From Pleomorphomonas sp. NRK KF1 (GTDB taxonomy: Bacteria; Pseudomonadota; Alphaproteobacteria; Rhizobiales; Pleomorphomonadaceae): a DNA stretch of 64,000 nt. This document shows, in pieces, positions 35,556-44,415 of the stretch; the first letter of the stretch is position 1; every line of letters starts with the position of its first letter. The DNA lies in assembly GCF_023721755.1 (NCBI RefSeq), contig NZ_JAMDLH010000007.1, positions 62,001 through 126,000 of the forward strand, written 5' to 3'. The notes beneath the pieces were generated by a model. That model searched no databases. It was given only the letters and a program-made list of their open reading frames with translations, and was not told where the DNA came from. The translations under genes and the position numbers were made by a program.

Positions 35556-36736
35556 GCCTTGCCTCTGCCGGAAATCTCGATGATGGCGTCGAGCACGACG
35601 GCGGCGGCGAAGGCCAGGGCCACCGGCGGCAGCGCGCCGAGCAGGATGAGGTCGGTGGCCGTCTGGCCGAGCCCCTGGAACAGGAACACGCCGAAGCCGC
35701 CGCCACCGATCAGCGCCGCCACCGTGGCGAGGCCGATGTTCTGGACGAGGGCGATGCGAATGCCGGTGAGGAGCACCGGCAGGGCCAGCGGCATTTCCAC
35801 CTGGAAAAGCCTCTGGCGGCCGGTGAGGCCCATGCCGCGCGCCGCGTCGACCACGGCGCGGGACACGCCGTTGAGGCCGACCACGGTGTTGGCGACCATC
35901 GGCAGCAGCGAATAGAGGAACAGCGCCAGGAAGGCCGGCGCCATGCCGATACCGCGAATGCCTAGGGCATGCGCGCCGGGAACGTTCATGGCGATCCAGC
36001 CGAGCGGCGCAATCAGGATGCCGAACAACGCCATCGAGGGAATGGTCTGGACCACGTTGAGGACGTTGATCAGCGGGTCGCGGACGGCCTTGATCTCGTA
36101 GGCGAGGATGCCGAGCGGCAGGCCGACGGCGATGGCGGCGGCGAGCGAGCCGGCGGCGAGAATGACGTGGTTGATTGTTTCGCGCCAGAACACGTCGGCG
36201 CGGTTTCGGTACTCGGCGACGATCGACAGATGGCTCCAGGCGCCGGATGCGAACAGGCCGACGATGAGCGTTGCGGTGACCACCAGCGCGACGATCCGCC
36301 CGGCCGGGCCGAGCTTCAGCCGTACGCTGGCATCGGTGACCAGCATGGCGGCGCCGAACAGGGCGACCCAGAATCCGCTGGCCGGGGCGACGCGGGCGTA
36401 AGGGTTGTCGGCGGGCATCAGATGGGCGCCGGCGGCGCCGGCGGCGAGCGCCAGGGCGGCGAGCGCCAGCGCGCCGAGGGCGAGGCGCACTGCCGGTCGG
36501 CGGCTTGCCAGCGCGGCTCCGATCGTGGCGGCGAGTACGGCCAGAACCGCAACCATGGTGGTGGCCGGCAACGCATCGAACAGCTGGAGGCCGGTTCCGG
36601 AGGCGATGCGGGTGGCCCGCAAGGTGGCAAAGGGAAGGGCGAGCGCGCCGATCAGGAAGGCGGCGATGACGACGCCGAAGCGATCGATCCGCGACGTGGC
36701 GGCCCGGCTCGTTTCGGCGTTTGCGAGCGTCGTCAT
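35552..36736 (-). CDS. yehY: Osmoprotectant ABC permease, YehY type (long form)
   Basis: A 394-residue permease. An N-terminal block of extra helices (residues about 20-160) precedes the standard six-helix permease core with the coupling motif GMGLTGRQRLFQVEMPLALPVLLTGIRIALVQNIGLATVAALIGGGGFG. The extra N-terminal membrane region distinguishes YehY from YehW. It starts 55 bp after the osmF stop, with a strong hairpin in between. Confidence 0.9.
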   Translation of the reverse strand: MTTLANAETSRAATSRIDRFGVVIAAFLIGALALPFATLRATRIASGTGLQLFDALPATTMVAVLAVLAATIGAALASRRPAVRLALGALALAALALAAGAAGAHLMPADNPYARVAPASGFWVALFGAAMLVTDASVRLKLGPAGRIVALVVTATLIVGLFASGAWSHLSIVAEYRNRADVFWRETINHVILAAGSLAAAIAVGLPLGILAYEIKAVRDPLINVLNVVQTIPSMALFGILIAPLGWIAMNVPGAHALGIRGIGMAPAFLALFLYSLLPMVANTVVGLNGVSRAVVDAARGMGLTGRQRLFQVEMPLALPVLLTGIRIALVQNIGLATVAALIGGGGFGVFLFQGLGQTATDLILLGALPPVALAFAAAVVLDAIIEISGRGKA

Positions 36737-36754
36737 GAAGATCCTTTGGAACGG

Positions 36755-36779
36755 GGCGGAGGAGATGTCCTCCTCCGCC
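36755..36779 (-). other. Intra-operon hairpin between osmF and yehY
   Basis: GGCGGAGGA (36755-36763) pairs with TCCTCCGCC (36771-36779) around a 7 nt loop. It sits between the binding-protein gene and the first permease gene, fitting differential expression within the operon. The minus-strand read has no T run. Confidence 0.6.
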
Positions 36780-36790
36780 GTAACCAGTCG

Positions 36791-37699
36791 TTACTTCAGG
36801 AAGCCCTTGGACTTCAGGTAGTCCTCGGCGACTGCCTTGGCCGGCTCGCCGCCGATCTGGACGCGGGCGTTGAGATCCTGCAGCGTCGTCAGGTCGAGGC
36901 TCTCGAAGATCGGCTTCAGCGTGTCGGCGATCGACGGGTTGGCGGTCAGCACCTCTTCGCGGACGATGGGGGTCGGCTGGTAGACCGGCTGCACCGACTT
37001 GTCGTCGTCCAGCACCACGAGCCCGGACGGGGCGATGGCGCCGTCGGTGCCGTAGACCATGGCGGCATTGGCGCCGTTGGTCTGGTCGGCCGCCGCCTTG
37101 ATGGTGGCCGCAGTGTCGCCGCCGGACAGCACGATCAGCTGGTCGGGCGTCAGCTTGAAGCCGTAGGTGGTCTGGAAGGACGGCAGCGCCGAGGCCGAGT
37201 TGACGAACTCGGCCGAGCCGGCCAGCTTCACCTCGCCGCCCTTGGAGACCCAGGCGCCGAAATCGCTGAGCGACTTGACGCCGGCCTTCTCGGCCACGTC
37301 CTTGCGCAATGCGATGGCCCAGGTGTTGTTGGCCGGCGAGGGCGTCAGCCAGACGATCTTGTTGGCGTCGTAATCGAGCTTCTTGGCTTCCTCATAGGCC
37401 TTGGTCGCGTCCTTCCAGAGCGGATCGTCGGCCTTGTTGAAGAAGAAGGCGGCGTTGCCGGTGTACTCGGGATAGATGTCGATCTCGCCGGCGGTGATGG
37501 CCTGGCGCACCACCGGCGTGCCGCCGAGCTGGATGCGGTCCTCGACCTCGATGCCGGCGTTCTGAAGGGCGATGAGGATGATGTTGCCGAGGACGCCGCC
37601 TTCGGTGTCGATCTTCGAGGACACCACGACCTTGGCGTCGGCGGTACCGGCGAAAAGCCCAAGGGCAAGCACAGCGGCGGCATATTTCAAGTGGGGCAT
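36791..37699 (-). CDS. osmF: Osmoprotectant-binding protein, OsmF/YehZ type
   Basis: A 302-residue periplasmic binding protein with signal peptide (MPHLKYAAAVLALGLFAGTADA). The mature protein begins VVVSSKIDTEGGVLGNIILIALQNAG, the OpuAC-type start, and contains GEIDIYPEYTGNAAFF with the conserved aromatic ligand residues. It delivers a compatible solute to the YehYXW permease complex. The ATG at 37699 follows GGAGAT. Affinity and ligand cannot be judged from sequence; YehZYXW systems of enteric bacteria have low affinity for betaine. Confidence 0.9.
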   Translation of the reverse strand: MPHLKYAAAVLALGLFAGTADAKVVVSSKIDTEGGVLGNIILIALQNAGIEVEDRIQLGGTPVVRQAITAGEIDIYPEYTGNAAFFFNKADDPLWKDATKAYEEAKKLDYDANKIVWLTPSPANNTWAIALRKDVAEKAGVKSLSDFGAWVSKGGEVKLAGSAEFVNSASALPSFQTTYGFKLTPDQLIVLSGGDTAATIKAAADQTNGANAAMVYGTDGAIAPSGLVVLDDDKSVQPVYQPTPIVREEVLTANPSIADTLKPIFESLDLTTLQDLNARVQIGGEPAKAVAEDYLKSKGFLK

Positions 37700-37996
37700 C
37701 ACTGATCTCCTGGCTGGTCTGGTCGGGGTTGGTCCTGCTGCCTCGTCGAGGGGCGTCAAAAATAGCAGCCGCACTGCCGAAAGGTGGCAGTGGTGCCATG
37801 CCGGCGGCAAACTGCGGGCGATGGCCGACATTGCCCGGATCACCCGGAGACCAAACGCAGCGCGCCGGCCTGCGTTCCATCGAAACGTTCGGAGGGAGAT
37901 GGACGGCACCTCCCTCCCGCGGAAGCCGATCACGCGGTCAAGTGTCACCTCTTGCGCGGCGCTTGTCCAGCCTTGATGCGCCGGACTTGAGACGCG

Positions 37997-39022
37997 TCAG
38001 GCGGCGGAGGTTTCGTCTTTTCCGGCTTCGGCGTAATAGCGGCCGATGCGTTCGACCTCGTTCTTCGAACCGAGGATGACGCCGGTGCGCTGATGCAGCC
38101 GTTCGGGCGCGATGTCGAGGATGCGCTCGTGGCCCGAGATCGCGAGTCCGCCGGCCTGCTCGATGATGAAGGCCATCGGGTTGGCTTCATAGAGGAGGCG
38201 CAGATGGCCGCCCCTTGGCGCATTGTCGCGGTCGACCGGGTACATGAAGACGCCGCCGCGCATCAGGATGCGGTGCACCTCGGCCACCATCGAGGCGATC
38301 CAGCGAGTGTTGAAGGCGCGGCCGCGCGGTCCTTCCGGTCCGGCGACGCACTCGCGGACATAGCGCCGGATCGGCGCCGGCCAGTGGCGCTCGCGCGAAG
38401 CGTTGATGGCGTACTCGCCGGTGTCCTCGGGAATGCGCATGTTGGGGTGGGTGAGGACGAAGACGCCGATGTTGTGGTCGAGCGTGAAGCCGTTGACGCC
38501 ATGGCCCGAGGTCAGAACCATCATGGTCGACGAGCCGTAGATGGTGTAGCCGGCGGCCACCTGCCTGACGCCGGGCTGCAGATAGACGGTCTCGTCGGCG
38601 GGATCGGCGCCCTCGGGCAGCCGCAGGATCGAGAAGATGCTGCCGACCGCCACGTTGACGCCGATGTTGGACGAGCCGTCGAGCGGATCGAACAGCAGGA
38701 GATAGCGACCGTCGGAGCCGCGCGAGATCCGGGCGTCCTCCAGTTCCTCTGAGGCGACGCCGGCCCAGTTGCCGCTCTGGTCGGTCATGTAGAGGAAGAT
38801 GTCGTTGGCGAGAACGTCCAGTTCCTTCTGGTCCTCGCCCTGCACGTTGCGCGAGCCGGCGTAACCCATGGTGCCGGCCATGGCGCCCCGGTTCACCTCG
38901 TTGGAGATCGTCTTGCAGGTGGTGCAGATGTCGGTCATCAGCGCCGTGAAGATGCCGCTGCCGCCGAGCCGGCGCTGCTCCTGCACCAGAAAAAGCGGCA
39001 GGGTGATGCGTCGATAGGTCAT
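37997..39022 (-). CDS. fbp: Class I fructose-1,6-bisphosphatase
   Basis: A 341-residue FBPase. The metal site LFDPLDGSSNIGVNVAVGSIFSI is intact, with upstream GVASEELED and the sugar-binding regions MYPVDRDNAPRGGHLRLLYEANPMAFIIEQAGG. It converts fructose 1,6-bisphosphate to fructose 6-phosphate in gluconeogenesis. Ribosome site AGGAGAG lies 5 bp before the ATG at 39022. It stands alone, with 377 bp of AT-richer upstream sequence. Confidence 0.96.
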   Translation of the reverse strand: MTYRRITLPLFLVQEQRRLGGSGIFTALMTDICTTCKTISNEVNRGAMAGTMGYAGSRNVQGEDQKELDVLANDIFLYMTDQSGNWAGVASEELEDARISRGSDGRYLLLFDPLDGSSNIGVNVAVGSIFSILRLPEGADPADETVYLQPGVRQVAAGYTIYGSSTMMVLTSGHGVNGFTLDHNIGVFVLTHPNMRIPEDTGEYAINASRERHWPAPIRRYVRECVAGPEGPRGRAFNTRWIASMVAEVHRILMRGGVFMYPVDRDNAPRGGHLRLLYEANPMAFIIEQAGGLAISGHERILDIAPERLHQRTGVILGSKNEVERIGRYYAEAGKDETSAA

Positions 39023-39399
39023 GATCTCTCCTGAGGGAGGTGGGAGGGTGATCGTCGATGCTGCTTTGCGAGGCTAATGCGCACAAAACGGGCCGTGTTT
39101 ATGGTCTTCGCCTCGATCAAGCGCAATTCAATGAAGCAAAACTCGAATTCGTTCGGTGAGTTGTCTAGATTTATATATTCAATGATAGTCTGGTGAGAGG
39201 GCGACAAAAACTATCCGTTTGGCGATTTTATCGTTAAGCTTGGCTTTGCATGGCACATATACGGAAAATGGATGGCTCGACGCCGCGTCTGTCCTTGGCT
39301 TGATGATGTGCAGTCTGGGTGGATGATGGCGCGAGAGCGGGCTTTCAATCCTTTGTCGGAACGCTATGCTCTCCCGGTTTCCGCAGCCGGGAGCCGATC
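39023..39399. other. Intergenic region upstream of fbp and the OCD-family gene
   Basis: 377 bp with no supported gene. The middle (about 39130-39265) is AT-rich and presumably carries both divergent promoters. A 62-codon open frame on the minus strand there has no recognisable features. Confidence 0.45.
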
Positions 39400-40338
39400 A
39401 TGCTCGTCCTCGACGCCAATGCCACCTCGGCCGCACTCGACTATTCGGCGTTGATCGCCGGGCTGCGCGAGATGTTCGCGGCCGGAGTGACGGCGCCGCT
39501 TCGCCACGTCCACGGGCTGCCGCGTTCAGGAGAACCGGATGCCACGCTGCTCGTCATGCCGGCCTGGATGGGCGACGGCAGCCACGGCGGCGTCAAGATC
39601 GTCAACGTCGTGCCGGGAAATGCCAGCCGTGGCCTTTCGGCGGTGACAGCGAGCTATCTGCTATTCGACGAGACGACCGGCGCCCATGTGGCTCTCATGG
39701 ATGGCGCCACGCTGACAGGCCGGCGAACGGCGGCGGCTTCGGCGCTCGCGGCGTCCTATCTGGCGCGTGCCGATGCCCGCACACTGCTGGTGGTCGGGGC
39801 AGGCCATGTCGGCTCGGAAATGCCGGATGCCTACCGTGCCGTGCGGCCCATCGAGCGGGTGCTCGTGTGGAATCCGACGCCGGCGCGGGCCGAGCGACTG
39901 GTGGCCCGGCTTCGGGACAAGGGGATCGAAGCGGAAACGCGCGAAGATCTCCAAGCGGCGGTCGGCGAGGTCGACATCATATCCTGCGCCACGCTTTCCC
40001 GGTCGCCGCTGATCCATGGCGACTGGCTGAGGCCCGGCCAGCATCTCGATCTCGTCGGCTCCTTCACACCCGAGATGCGCGAAGCGGACGACCGCGCCGT
40101 GACGCGCGGCCGGGTGTTCGTGGACGGTCCGGCGGCGGCGGTCGAATCGGGCGACATCAAGGGACCGATGGCGTCGGGCGCGCTGAAGGAGATCGCCGGT
40201 ACGCTCTACGATCTCTGCGGTGGTGGCGTCGAAGGGCGGCGTTCAGCGTCCGAGATAACGCTGTTCAAGTCGGTTGGCCTCGCTGTCGAGGACCTCGCCG
40301 CCGCGCGCGTCGCGCTCGCGTCTCGGCGGCAGGACTGA
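39400..40338 (+). CDS. Ornithine cyclodeaminase/mu-crystallin-family protein
   Basis: A 312-residue NAD(P)-dependent enzyme of the OCD/mu-crystallin family. The Rossmann motif VVGAGHVGSEM lies near residue 130, preceded by ALMDGATLTGRRTAAASALAASYLA, the signature of the family, and followed by DIISCATLSRSPL and GQHLDLVGSF. Members include ornithine cyclodeaminase, alanine dehydrogenase and pyrroline-carboxylate reductases; the residue pattern does not decide among them. The ATG at 39400 follows GGGAGCC. Its last 96 bp overlap the convergent endonuclease/phosphatase-family gene. Confidence 0.87.
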   Translation: MLVLDANATSAALDYSALIAGLREMFAAGVTAPLRHVHGLPRSGEPDATLLVMPAWMGDGSHGGVKIVNVVPGNASRGLSAVTASYLLFDETTGAHVALMDGATLTGRRTAAASALAASYLARADARTLLVVGAGHVGSEMPDAYRAVRPIERVLVWNPTPARAERLVARLRDKGIEAETREDLQAAVGEVDIISCATLSRSPLIHGDWLRPGQHLDLVGSFTPEMREADDRAVTRGRVFVDGPAAAVESGDIKGPMASGALKEIAGTLYDLCGGGVEGRRSASEITLFKSVGLAVEDLAAARVALASRRQD

Positions 40339-41172
40339 GGCGTCGCCGAATAGCCCGCCCGCCGACTTCAGGTCGACCACTGCCTTGACCGGCAGGTGGT
40401 CGGAGGCGCGCCGGGCGACCGGGCTGTCGTGCACGCCGAAATCGGCGACCAGTCCGTCGGGCCAGCCGAAGATGCGGTCGAGCGGAAACACCGGCCGGCG
40501 CGAGGGGAAGCTCGGCACCGCGTCGGCTGTCTGGAACAGCGGCGACAGGCGCTCCAGCGGCGAGTTGGCCCGACCGGGCCTCCATTCGTTGAAGTCGCCG
40601 CACAGGAGCGTCGGCATCGGTTCGCGCGCTTCGAGCTGGGAGCGCAGGCGTTCCATCTGCAGGCGCCGGGTGTGGCTCAACAGGCCGAGATGGGCGGCGA
40701 CGACGCGCAACGGGCGGCCACCGATGTCGAACTCGGCCAGCACTGCCCCGCGCGGCTCGGCATGCGGCAGGTGAAGACGCTCGGCGCGGATGATGGTGCC
40801 ACGCCGGTAGAACAGGGCATTGCCGTGCCAACCGTGGCTCATCGGCCGGGCTGCGAGCGGCACCAGGGTAAGGCCGGTTTCCCGCTCAAGCGTGGCGAGG
40901 TTGAGCCGGCCCTTGCGGTCGCCCAGCCGGCGGTCGGCTTCCTGCAGCGCGATGATGTCGGCGTCGATCTCGGCGATCACCGAGATGGTGCGGGCCGGAT
41001 CGTAGGTGCCGTCGTTGCCGATGCCCTTGTGGATGTTGTAGCTGGCGACGCGGACGAGGTCGCAGCCGTCGCAGGCCGGCGCCACCGCCGCGGCATCGGG
41101 CGCCCGGCCGAGCCGGACCAGGCGGCCGACGCCGTCAAGCAGGCGGGAAAGGCTGGCAAACTGCCCGGCCAT
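40243..41172 (-). CDS. Endonuclease/exonuclease/phosphatase-family protein
   Basis: A 309-residue EEP-fold protein. Motifs in order are RVASYNIHKGIG, DIIALQEAD, HGNALFYRR, LRVVAAHLGLLS, LLCGDFNEW and the C-terminal SDHLPVKAVV, covering the metal-binding Glu and catalytic Asp/His. The fold includes phospholipid-, inositol-phosphate- and nucleic-acid phosphodiesterases; there is no signal peptide, so a cytosolic role is likely. The C-terminal 32 codons lie antisense to the end of the OCD-family gene and fall beyond the EEP core (which ends at VVDLKSAGG), suggesting a secondary 3' extension. Confidence 0.85.
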   Translation of the reverse strand: MAGQFASLSRLLDGVGRLVRLGRAPDAAAVAPACDGCDLVRVASYNIHKGIGNDGTYDPARTISVIAEIDADIIALQEADRRLGDRKGRLNLATLERETGLTLVPLAARPMSHGWHGNALFYRRGTIIRAERLHLPHAEPRGAVLAEFDIGGRPLRVVAAHLGLLSHTRRLQMERLRSQLEAREPMPTLLCGDFNEWRPGRANSPLERLSPLFQTADAVPSFPSRRPVFPLDRIFGWPDGLVADFGVHDSPVARRASDHLPVKAVVDLKSAGGLFGDASVLPPRRERDARGGEVLDSEANRLEQRYLGR

Positions 41173-41431
41173 GGTGTTCGAGCCTCATCGTCCGATTTAG
41201 GGAGCCAATCTCCAGATGGATGGGCGTCGGTTCCCGTGCTCATGCGATAGCAGCGGAATGGCGGCGAGAAAAGGGCGGGGGCGATGAAACCGCCGGATCG
41301 CGCGGAACCGCTTCCCCGGGATCTGGTTGTCTCGGCGTGCGTGCCACCCCTTCGCCGCGCGATGCGAGGCCCGGATCCCATCCGGATCCCGCGTCGACAA
41401 GGGCGGCACTCTTTCGCAACACGAGGTGACC

Positions 41432-41866
41432 ATGAACGGTTCCGCTGCGTCGCGCCTTTTTTCGCAATTTGCCTCCACGATATCCGAGCTGTCCGGCCGC
41501 CCCACGACCTTCATCCTCGCGGTGGGGATGGTCGTGGTCTGGGCGATCTCGGGGCCGTTCTTCGGCTTCTCCGAAACCTGGCAGCTCGTGATCAACACGT
41601 CGACCACCATCGTCACCTTCCTGATGGTGTTCGTGCTGCAGAACTCGCAGAACCGGGACGGCAAGGCCTTGCAGGCCAAGCTCGACGAGCTGATCCTGAC
41701 CTCGAAGGCCCAGAACAAGTTCATCGGTATCGAAAAGCTGGACGAGGATGAAATCCGCGAGGTCAGCGAGGCCTTGGAACAGAAGGCCGAGATGCTGGAA
41801 GGCGTGGCCGACCGCCGAGCGGAGGAGATGGAGGAGAAGGCCGGGAAGACGAGCGAAAGCCGCTAG
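41432..41866 (+). CDS. Small two-helix membrane protein, low-affinity iron permease-like
   Basis: A 144-residue protein with two membrane helices ([21 protein letters not shown] and [21 protein letters not shown]), then [21 protein letters not shown], which is the hallmark of the Fe_permease (PF04120) family, and a charged C-terminal coiled segment. Many bacterial members are only related to fungal low-affinity iron permeases and transport has not been demonstrated for them. The start at ATG 41432 follows GAGGTGA. It is divergent from the EEP gene. Confidence 0.8.
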   Translation: MNGSAASRLFSQFASTISELSGRPTTFILAVGMVVVWAISGPFFGFSETWQLVINTSTTIVTFLMVFVLQNSQNRDGKALQAKLDELILTSKAQNKFIGIEKLDEDEIREVSEALEQKAEMLEGVADRRAEEMEEKAGKTSESR

Positions 41867-41944
41867 TCGGAATGCCTGTGGCGGGGCCGACTTGCGCCGG
41901 TGCAAAATCAGCCGGCTCTCCCCGAAAAGTCGGTCAAGGCGCAA

Positions 41945-41973
41945 TTGACATCTTCGAGGTCGATACGTATGGT
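41945..41973 (+). promoter_or_regulatory. Promoter of rpmJ
   Basis: TTGACA (41945-41950) and TATGGT (41968-41973) are separated by 17 bp. They lie about 125 bp before the rpmJ start codon, giving a long leader. Confidence 0.6.
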
Positions 41974-42099
41974 CCGCCCGAATTCGGGCAAGGGGGTTCA
42001 GCCCTCCTGGCATCGGGATTGATGACGTCGGGCATCGACCCGTCGGCGGCGCGTCTTCGGACGCTGACGCCGTTGGGCGTGTCGGCAAGGATGGACCAA

Positions 42100-42225
42100 A
42101 TGAAGATCAAGAACTCTCTCCGGGCCCTGATGACCCGCGACCGCAACAATCGCATGGTCCGTCGCAAGGGCCGCATCTACATCATCAACAAGAAGAATCC
42201 GCGCTACAAGGCCCGCCAGGGCTGA
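42100..42225 (+). CDS. rpmJ: Ribosomal protein bL36, zinc-independent form
   Basis: A complete 41-residue L36: [20 protein letters not shown] followed by [21 protein letters not shown]. The cysteines and His of the zinc-ribbon form of L36 are absent (RNNRM where the C+ form has Cys), so this is the C-minus, YkgO-like paralogue standard in alphaproteobacteria. It is a component of the large ribosomal subunit. The ATG at 42100 has AAGGA 8 bp before it; an ATG at 42091 is less likely. Too short for many gene callers. Confidence 0.95.
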   Translation: MKIKNSLRALMTRDRNNRMVRRKGRIYIINKKNPRYKARQG

Positions 42226-42279
42226 TGTTAGGCGGGCTTGCCGCCCGCCTTGGCGCCAGGATGCACTCGACGATCGCTG

Positions 42280-42301
42280 CCCGGGGAGGTACCTTCCCGG
42301 G
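42280..42301 (+). promoter_or_regulatory. Hairpin covering the Shine-Dalgarno of the TPR gene
   Basis: CCCGGGGA (42280-42287) can pair with TTCCCGGG (42294-42301), with one G-U pair, around loop GGTACC. The ribosome site GGGGAGG (42283-42289) lies inside it, and the start codon follows one base later at 42303. Confidence 0.5.
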
Positions 42302-42302
42302 T

Positions 42303-42911
42303 ATGCGTGTTTTTGTGCCCTTCGTGTTGCTCCTCGTGATTGCCGTCGGATCGGCTTCCGCCGACGACGGCTTGCCGCCGCCTGCGTCGAGCGGGCGTGA
42401 GCGGTTGACCTCGGTTGTTCCGGCCGACAGGACTGCCGAGCTGAACGATCTGTTTGCCCGCCTAGCGGCCGCCCGCGATCGCAGGGAGGCCGCTGCCATC
42501 GAGACGGAGATCCGGCGGCGCTGGGCATCGAGCGGCAGCGCCACCTCAGATCTCATGCTGTCGTGGACGCAGAAGGCCGTGGCGGCCGGCGACGCTGCCG
42601 GAGCGCTCGACATTCTCGACGAGTTGACGGTGCGGCAGCCGGCCTTCGCCGAGGCCTACTATCGGCGCGGCACCTTGCATCTTCTGGCTGGACGTCTGTC
42701 GCCGGCGCTCGGCGACTTCCAGACCGTACTGCGCATCGAGCCGCGTCATTTCATGGCGATGAAGGACCTTGCCGTTTTGCTTGAGGATATCGACCAGCAC
42801 GAGCGGGCGCTCGAAGTGCTGCGCCGTCTGCAGGCGGTCGATCCGCATTTCGACGGGCTCAGCGAGGCCATCGAGGCCATCGTGGCCGGCAGTCACGGGC
42901 GCGATATTTAA
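42303..42911 (+). CDS. Exported TPR protein
   Basis: A 202-residue protein with signal peptide (MRVFVPFVLLLVIAVGSASADD) and two to three TPR-like helix pairs (AAGDAAGALDILDELTVRQPAFAEAYYRRGTLHLLAG, LSPALGDFQTVLRIEPRHFMAMKDLAVLLEDI, HERALEVLRRLQAVDPHFDGL). TPR proteins in the periplasm act as binding scaffolds; the partner is unknown. The start at 42303 is favoured by the signal peptide. It follows rpmJ by 77 bp and its ribosome site can fold into a hairpin. Confidence 0.8.
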   Translation: MRVFVPFVLLLVIAVGSASADDGLPPPASSGRERLTSVVPADRTAELNDLFARLAAARDRREAAAIETEIRRRWASSGSATSDLMLSWTQKAVAAGDAAGALDILDELTVRQPAFAEAYYRRGTLHLLAGRLSPALGDFQTVLRIEPRHFMAMKDLAVLLEDIDQHERALEVLRRLQAVDPHFDGLSEAIEAIVAGSHGRDI

Positions 42912-42925
42912 GCACTCCGCCATAA

Positions 42926-42956
42926 GAAAAGGGCCGAATCGCTCCGGCCCCTTTTC
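42926..42956. terminator. Bidirectional terminator between TPR gene and pyk
   Basis: AAAAGGGCCG and CGGCCCCTTTT pair with one bulge around ATCGCTC and carry A and T runs on both sides, fitting the convergent genes. Confidence 0.7.
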
Positions 42957-42978
42957 AGTTCGCGTGCATTGCTAGCGA

Positions 42979-44415
42979 TCAGATCCCCGACTTGCCGTCG
43001 GCGCCGATGCTGGCGATGCGCAGGAGGTTGGTCACGCCCGCGGTGCCGAAGGGCACGCCGGCGGTGATGATGATGCGATCGCCGGGCTTGGCGAAGCCCT
43101 CCTCGGCGGAGATGCGGCTGGCGCGCTGCACCAGGTCCATCAGCGAGCGGGCGTCGTCGGTCACCACCGAGTGGATGCCCCAGACCAGCGCCAGGCGGCG
43201 GGCCATCGAGCGGTTGGGCGACAGCGCCAGGATCGGCGTCGACGGGCGCTCGCGGGCGGCGCGGAGGCCGGTGGCACCGGAGGCGGTGAAGCAGACGAGG
43301 GCGGCGATGCCCAGCGTCTCGGCGATCTGGCGGGCCGAGGCGGAGATGGCGTCGGCCGGGGTCGCGTCCGGTTCGCCGCGCTGGCCGGCCAGGATCGAGT
43401 GGAAGTGCTCGGAGGCCTCGACCTCCTCGGCGACGTGGCTCATGGTCTGAACCGCCTCGACCGGGTAGGCGCCGGCGGCCGATTCGGCCGACAGCATGAC
43501 CGCGTCGGCGCCTTCGAAGACGGCATTGGCGATGTCGGACACCTCGGCGCGCGTCGGTACCGGCGACTGGATCATCGATTCCAGCATCTGCGTGGCGACG
43601 ACCACCGGCTTGCCGGCCTTGCGCGTGGTGCGGGTGATGCTCTTCTGAACGCTCGGCACCTGTTCGAGCGGCAGCTCGACGCCGAGGTCGCCGCGCGCCA
43701 CCATGATGGCGTCGCTGAGTTCGAGGATCTCGTTGAAGCGCTCGACGGCCTGCGGCTTCTCGATCTTGGCCATGACGCCGCACTTGCCGTCGACGATCTC
43801 GTGCACTTCCATCAGGTCTTGCGGACGCTGGACGAAGGACAGAGCGATCCAGTCGACGTCGGCGTCGAGGGCGGCCGTGAGGTCGGCGCGGTCCTTTTCG
43901 GTGAGAGCGCCGGAGGTGAGGATGGTGTCGGGCAGGCTGACGCCCTTGCGGTCGGAGATCTTGCCGCCGACCTCGACCTGGGCGATCGCCACCTTGCGGT
44001 CGTTCTCGACCACGCGCAGCCGAAGGCGGCCGTCGTCGATCAGCAGGCGATGTCCGGGCTCGAGCGCGTCGATGATTTCCGGATGCGGCAGGGTGACGCC
44101 GGTGACGTCGCCGTCGAACTTCTCGCGATGGAAGGCGAACTTGGCGCCGATCTCCAGAAACACTGGCCCATTGGCGAAGGTGCCGACGCGGAGCTTGGGG
44201 CCCTGCAGGTCGGCGAGGATGCCGATCGGGCGACCGGCCTCGGCCTCGACCTCGCGAATGGTCGACACGTAGTAGCGCAGCTTCTCGTGATTGGTGTGGC
44301 TCATGTTGATGCGGAAGCAGTCCGCACCCGCCTGGTGGAGCCGGGCGATCATGTCCTTGTCGGAGGAGGAGGGGCCCAAAGTTGCAAGAATCTTGACCTT
44401 GCGGTTACGTCTCAT
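42979..44415 (-). CDS. pyk: Pyruvate kinase
   Basis: A 478-residue enzyme of normal length. Recognisable are the N-terminal RNRKVKILATLGPSS, ADCFRINMSHTNHEK, the catalytic-site MAKIEKPQAVERFNEI, DAIMVARGDLGVELPLEQVPSVQK and ATQMLESMIQSPVPTRAEVSD. It makes ATP and pyruvate from phosphoenolpyruvate. The start ATG overlaps the TGA of the DUF1036 gene by the four bases ATGA (44412-44415), showing translational coupling, an arrangement recurrent in Hyphomicrobiales. Confidence 0.98.
   Translation of the reverse strand: MRRNRKVKILATLGPSSSDKDMIARLHQAGADCFRINMSHTNHEKLRYYVSTIREVEAEAGRPIGILADLQGPKLRVGTFANGPVFLEIGAKFAFHREKFDGDVTGVTLPHPEIIDALEPGHRLLIDDGRLRLRVVENDRKVAIAQVEVGGKISDRKGVSLPDTILTSGALTEKDRADLTAALDADVDWIALSFVQRPQDLMEVHEIVDGKCGVMAKIEKPQAVERFNEILELSDAIMVARGDLGVELPLEQVPSVQKSITRTTRKAGKPVVVATQMLESMIQSPVPTRAEVSDIANAVFEGADAVMLSAESAAGAYPVEAVQTMSHVAEEVEASEHFHSILAGQRGEPDATPADAISASARQIAETLGIAALVCFTASGATGLRAARERPSTPILALSPNRSMARRLALVWGIHSVVTDDARSLMDLVQRASRISAEEGFAKPGDRIIITAGVPFGTAGVTNLLRIASIGADGKSGI

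Noticed and set aside
39019..39207. 62-codon minus-strand open frame before fbp
   Set aside because: No ribosome site, no similarity and AT-rich promoter-like composition. It is more likely the fbp promoter region.
42226..42302. Upstream in-frame extension of the TPR gene to 42225
   Set aside because: The ATG at 42303 gives a proper signal peptide; the extension would bury it.
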